DNA of 64,000 bases from SVFI01 sp045588655 (GTDB taxonomy: Bacteria > Bacillota > Clostridia > Lachnospirales > Lachnospiraceae), in contig JAZNEP010000022.1 of assembly GCA_045588655.1 (NCBI GenBank), positions 268,480-332,479 of the forward strand, given 5' to 3'. The position numbers were made by a program, and so were the translations under genes. Under the pieces are notes generated by a model that saw only the letters and a program-made list of their open reading frames with translations, made no database searches and had not been told where the DNA came from. This document shows positions 62,127-64,000 of this stretch, in pieces (positions within the stretch are counted from its first letter, which is position 1; each line of letters starts with the position of its first letter).

Positions 62127-62588
62127 ATGACTAAAAAAATGTTTTATCTATTTTGTTTTTGTTTGATTGTTATGTTATGTGGATGTGGAGGAGGAAATCC
62201 TGTTGAGGATGTTTCATATTATCAAGATAATAATTTGATGGAATGTTATGGAAATGCATATACGGACTATACTTCTGTTGAATACGAGCAAACTATTATC
62301 GAGTGGCAAGACTCATTAGGTAGAGAAAGTTCTGTAGGGCCTCATGAACCGAAATATAGAGGCATTATTCATTTGTCTCCGGAACAGGCGGAACAGCTGA
62401 TGAAGTCATATGAATGGACAGAAGATACACCCCAGATAGTGTTTGACTCGATTGAGTATGATTTATCAAATAGTGATATTTGGTATAAATCAAATGATTT
62501 TGAAAAAGATTTATTTACAAAGGTAGCTATAAATTATGTGTATTTTAATGGAAAAGATGCTATTATATTTGAAATACAAGTAACATAA
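62127..62588 (+). CDS. Small predicted lipoprotein, unknown function
   Basis: The 153-residue protein has a lipoprotein signal (MTKKMFYLFCFCLIVMLCGCGGG) with a lipobox-like LCGC, cleavage before Cys in CGC. The mature part is acidic and rich in Tyr, Asn and Asp. The sequence is more AT-rich than the guaA region. GGTGGTGAAG precedes ATG 62127. No family recognised. Only 33 bases follow guaA, so it may be read from that transcript. Confidence 0.75.
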   Translation: MTKKMFYLFCFCLIVMLCGCGGGNPVEDVSYYQDNNLMECYGNAYTDYTSVEYEQTIIEWQDSLGRESSVGPHEPKYRGIIHLSPEQAEQLMKSYEWTEDTPQIVFDSIEYDLSNSDIWYKSNDFEKDLFTKVAINYVYFNGKDAIIFEIQVT

Positions 62589-62656
62589 TTAATATACGAA
62601 TTTTAGTCTTAGAAGGTGTTTGAGTGCACGCGAAGATTTGAATTCTCTGTTATGTT

Positions 62657-62683
62657 AAAGACGGATATTATGTCCGTCTTTTT
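62657..62683 (+). terminator. Intrinsic terminator after the lipoprotein gene
   Basis: AAAGACGGATA (62657-62667) pairs with TGTCCGTCTTT (62671-62681) with one G-T, then TT. Followed three bases later by the MarR -35 box. Confidence 0.82.
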
Positions 62684-62686
62684 CTA

Positions 62687-62716
62687 TTGACAAGGAAAAG
62701 GGTAATGTGTTACTTT
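62687..62716 (+). promoter_or_regulatory. Predicted promoter for the MarR-flavodoxin operon
   Basis: A consensus TTGACA (62687-62692) with a poor -10 17-18 bases on (TTACTT or TACTTT, 62710-62716). The weak -10 overlaps the operator repeats. Confidence 0.5.
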
Positions 62717-62735
62717 AAACAAAGTAATATATTAC
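62702..62735 (+). promoter_or_regulatory. Two palindromic operators, probable MarR sites
   Basis: GTAATGTGTTAC (62702-62713) and the perfect palindrome GTAATATATTAC (62724-62735) are 22 bases apart centre to centre, about two helical turns. TTACTTT-AAAC-AAAGTAA (62710-62727) forms a further inverted repeat joining them. They cover the -10 and the likely start of transcription. Confidence 0.6.
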
Positions 62736-62749
62736 CTATTGGAGGCGCA

Positions 62750-63232
62750 ATGAATTTAAAAGAAGTAATTAGAAGTGATAAAGTGAATTTTACAGGTGTT
62801 GAATCATCCTATTTTCTGCTGGGATTGTTAAGTGCTTTTGAGAACAGGTTTCAGGCAATGGCGGACAGTACTATGAAAGAAATTAGTTGGAAACAGTTTT
62901 TTGCAATCATATGTGTCAATTTGTGCAAAACTCCGCCTACGGTTAAGGAGTTGGCGGAAATCATGGGTAGCTCTCATCAGAATGTAAAGCAGATCCTTTT
63001 GAAACTGGAGAAAAAGGGGTTTGTAAGCATTTCTGTGGATGAGCAGGATAAGAGAAAACAGCGTATTGAAATTACTGATTATTGCCAAGAGTTTTGTGAG
63101 AAAAATGACGAGATGAGTATGACACTTTTGAAGAGAATGTTTGAAGGTGTGTCGGAGGAGCAATTACAGATAACGATACAGACCATTATACAAATTGAAG
63201 ATAATCTAAAGGAGATTCGTGATTATGAGTAG
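62750..63232 (+). CDS. MarR-family transcriptional regulator
   Basis: Winged-helix repressor type, probably autoregulating its operon. The 160-residue protein has a helical N-terminus, the winged helix (PPTVKELAEIMGSSHQNVKQILLKLEKKGFVSISVDEQDKRKQRIEITD) and a C-terminal dimerisation helix. GGAGG at 62741-62745 fixes ATG 62750. Overlaps the next gene by eight bases. The ligand is unknown; MarR plus flavodoxin is often tied to redox or oxidative stress. Confidence 0.88.
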   Translation: MNLKEVIRSDKVNFTGVESSYFLLGLLSAFENRFQAMADSTMKEISWKQFFAIICVNLCKTPPTVKELAEIMGSSHQNVKQILLKLEKKGFVSISVDEQDKRKQRIEITDYCQEFCEKNDEMSMTLLKRMFEGVSEEQLQITIQTIIQIEDNLKEIRDYE

Positions 63233-63755
63233 AGGTATTATTTTATATCAATCTAAATATGGAGCAACGAAAAAGTATGTAGATTGGTTAGTGGAGGAAC
63301 TTGGCTATGATTATGTGGAAACTAAGAATGCTAAAGTCGCTAATTTGCTGAATTATGATATTATCATTTTAGGTGGAGGTGTTTATGCTTCCGGTATTGC
63401 AGGGTTGCAATTCTTAAAGAAAAATATAGGGCAGTTGACAGGCAAGAAGATTGCAGTATTTGCAGTTGGTGCTTCTCCATATGATGAAAAAGCAATACAA
63501 CAAGTGAGGGAGATGCATTTTAAAAATGCACTTAGTAATATTCCATCGTTCTATTGTCGAGGAGCATGGGATGAAGAAAAAATGAAGTTTGCGGATAGAA
63601 CGCTTTGCAAGATGTTACAGAAAGCAGTTGCGAAGCAGAATCCGGACGAATATGAACCTTGGCAAAAAGCATTGATGTGTGCAGTGGGGAAAAAGTGTGA
63701 TTGGACAGATAAGTCGTATTTAGAGCCATTGCCAGGGTACATTGAGGAATTATAA
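63225..63755 (+). CDS. Flavodoxin-domain protein
   Basis: The 176-residue protein begins GIILYQSKYGATKKYVDWLV, the FMN phosphate loop (T/S-x-x-G-A-T pattern) of flavodoxin and protoporphyrinogen-oxidase-HemG-like proteins, with YDIIILGGGVYASGI as the second conserved strand. The C-terminal extension (about 120-176) carries three Cys (FYCRGAW, LCKML, MCAVGKKCDW). AAAGGAG lies ten bases before ATG 63225. Likely an electron carrier or quinone/iron-reducing partner regulated by the MarR protein; the substrate is not known. Confidence 0.85.
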   Translation: MSRGIILYQSKYGATKKYVDWLVEELGYDYVETKNAKVANLLNYDIIILGGGVYASGIAGLQFLKKNIGQLTGKKIAVFAVGASPYDEKAIQQVREMHFKNALSNIPSFYCRGAWDEEKMKFADRTLCKMLQKAVAKQNPDEYEPWQKALMCAVGKKCDWTDKSYLEPLPGYIEEL

Positions 63756-63769
63756 TATTGGAGGTCTAT

Positions 63770-64000
63770 ATGAAAAAGTATGTACATGCATTTTTGATTT
63801 GGGTTATGATTATACCTATAGCCATTTTAAATGGAGGATTTCGAGAATATGTGCTTGTTAAGCTTGGGAAAATTGCACTTCCCTTAAGTGGTATTATATT
63901 AAGTGTTTGTATTTTTGCTGTTGCATATTTTCTAGTACCTAAAATAAAGAATTGTGAAAAAAGAGATTATGTTTGGTTTGGCGTAATGTGGTTTATATTG
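63770..64000 (+). CDS. Membrane protein, N-terminal part (cut by window end)
   Basis: From ATG 63770, with GGAGGT at 63760-63765, 77 codons stay open to the last base. The translation has three hydrophobic segments (residues 5-20, 33-56 and the start of one at 70-77) with short charged loops (CEKRDYV). It follows the flavodoxin gene by 14 bases, so it belongs to the same operon. No family can be named from this part. Confidence 0.7.
   Translation, partial: MKKYVHAFLIWVMIIPIAILNGGFREYVLVKLGKIALPLSGIILSVCIFAVAYFLVPKIKNCEKRDYVWFGVMWFIL

Overview
The window looks like a chromosomal segment of a motile Gram-positive Clostridia, most likely a Lachnospiraceae member (Roseburia, Agathobacter or Butyrivibrio type). 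The reasons are moderate to low GC, AGGAGG-type ribosome sites, frequent GTG and TTG starts, a FliY-type switch with CheC and CheD, PolC, an ANTAR regulator next to glnA, and a flagellar operon ending in a SwrB-like gene just before rpsB-tsf. The exact genus is an inference. All protein genes are on the + strand; the only minus-strand gene is a tRNA-Glu.

Region 1 (1-23405) is the distal half of a fla/che operon: end of flgE, motA-motB-fliL-fliM-fliY-cheY-fliO-fliP-fliQ-fliR-flhB-flhA-flhF-flhG, a PilZ protein, cheB-cheA-cheW-cheC-cheD, a small membrane protein, sigD, fapA and three poorly understood genes (a 107-aa soluble protein, a SwrB-like membrane protein, and an anchored protein with an MltG/LysM-like end). 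It holds the motor, stator, export gate, adaptation enzymes and the flagellar sigma factor. cheR is not in the window.

Region 2 (23443-25569) is rpsB-tsf, with its own promoter lying across the terminator of the flagellar operon, a leader with a small upstream ORF, and an unusually long EF-Ts. Region 3 (25570-28090) holds two cell-surface genes: a secreted Big_2 protein and a membrane-anchored polysaccharide deacetylase.

Region 4 (28152-40170) runs bactofilin-pyrH-frr, terminator, then uppS-cdsA-dxr-rseP-ispG-polC: nucleotide, isoprenoid, phospholipid and replication genes in a common Firmicutes order. Region 5 (40200-45243) holds tRNA-Glu(CUC) on the minus strand, a hypothetical gene, and an RND transporter with a very large coiled-coil insertion.

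Region 6 (45233-53747) is rimP-nusA-rnpM-ylxQ-infB-rbfA-nrnA-truB-ribF, preceded by a rimP leader hairpin. Region 7 (53765-62093) is glnA with a terminator-bearing leader, an ANTAR antiterminator gene, then purB-purA-glmS-guaA, that is glutamine synthesis followed by glutamine- and aspartate-using purine and amino-sugar enzymes. Region 8 (62127-64000) is accessory: a lipoprotein, then a MarR regulator with two palindromic operators, a flavodoxin-fold protein and the start of a membrane protein cut by the window end.

No mobile element, CRISPR array or obvious defence system is visible. The points most worth a second look are the glnA leader/ANTAR pair with a degenerate receiver, promoters packed into terminators, the EF-Ts and RND insertions, the rpsB upstream ORF, the MarR operators, and the uncharacterised genes in the flagellar operon.
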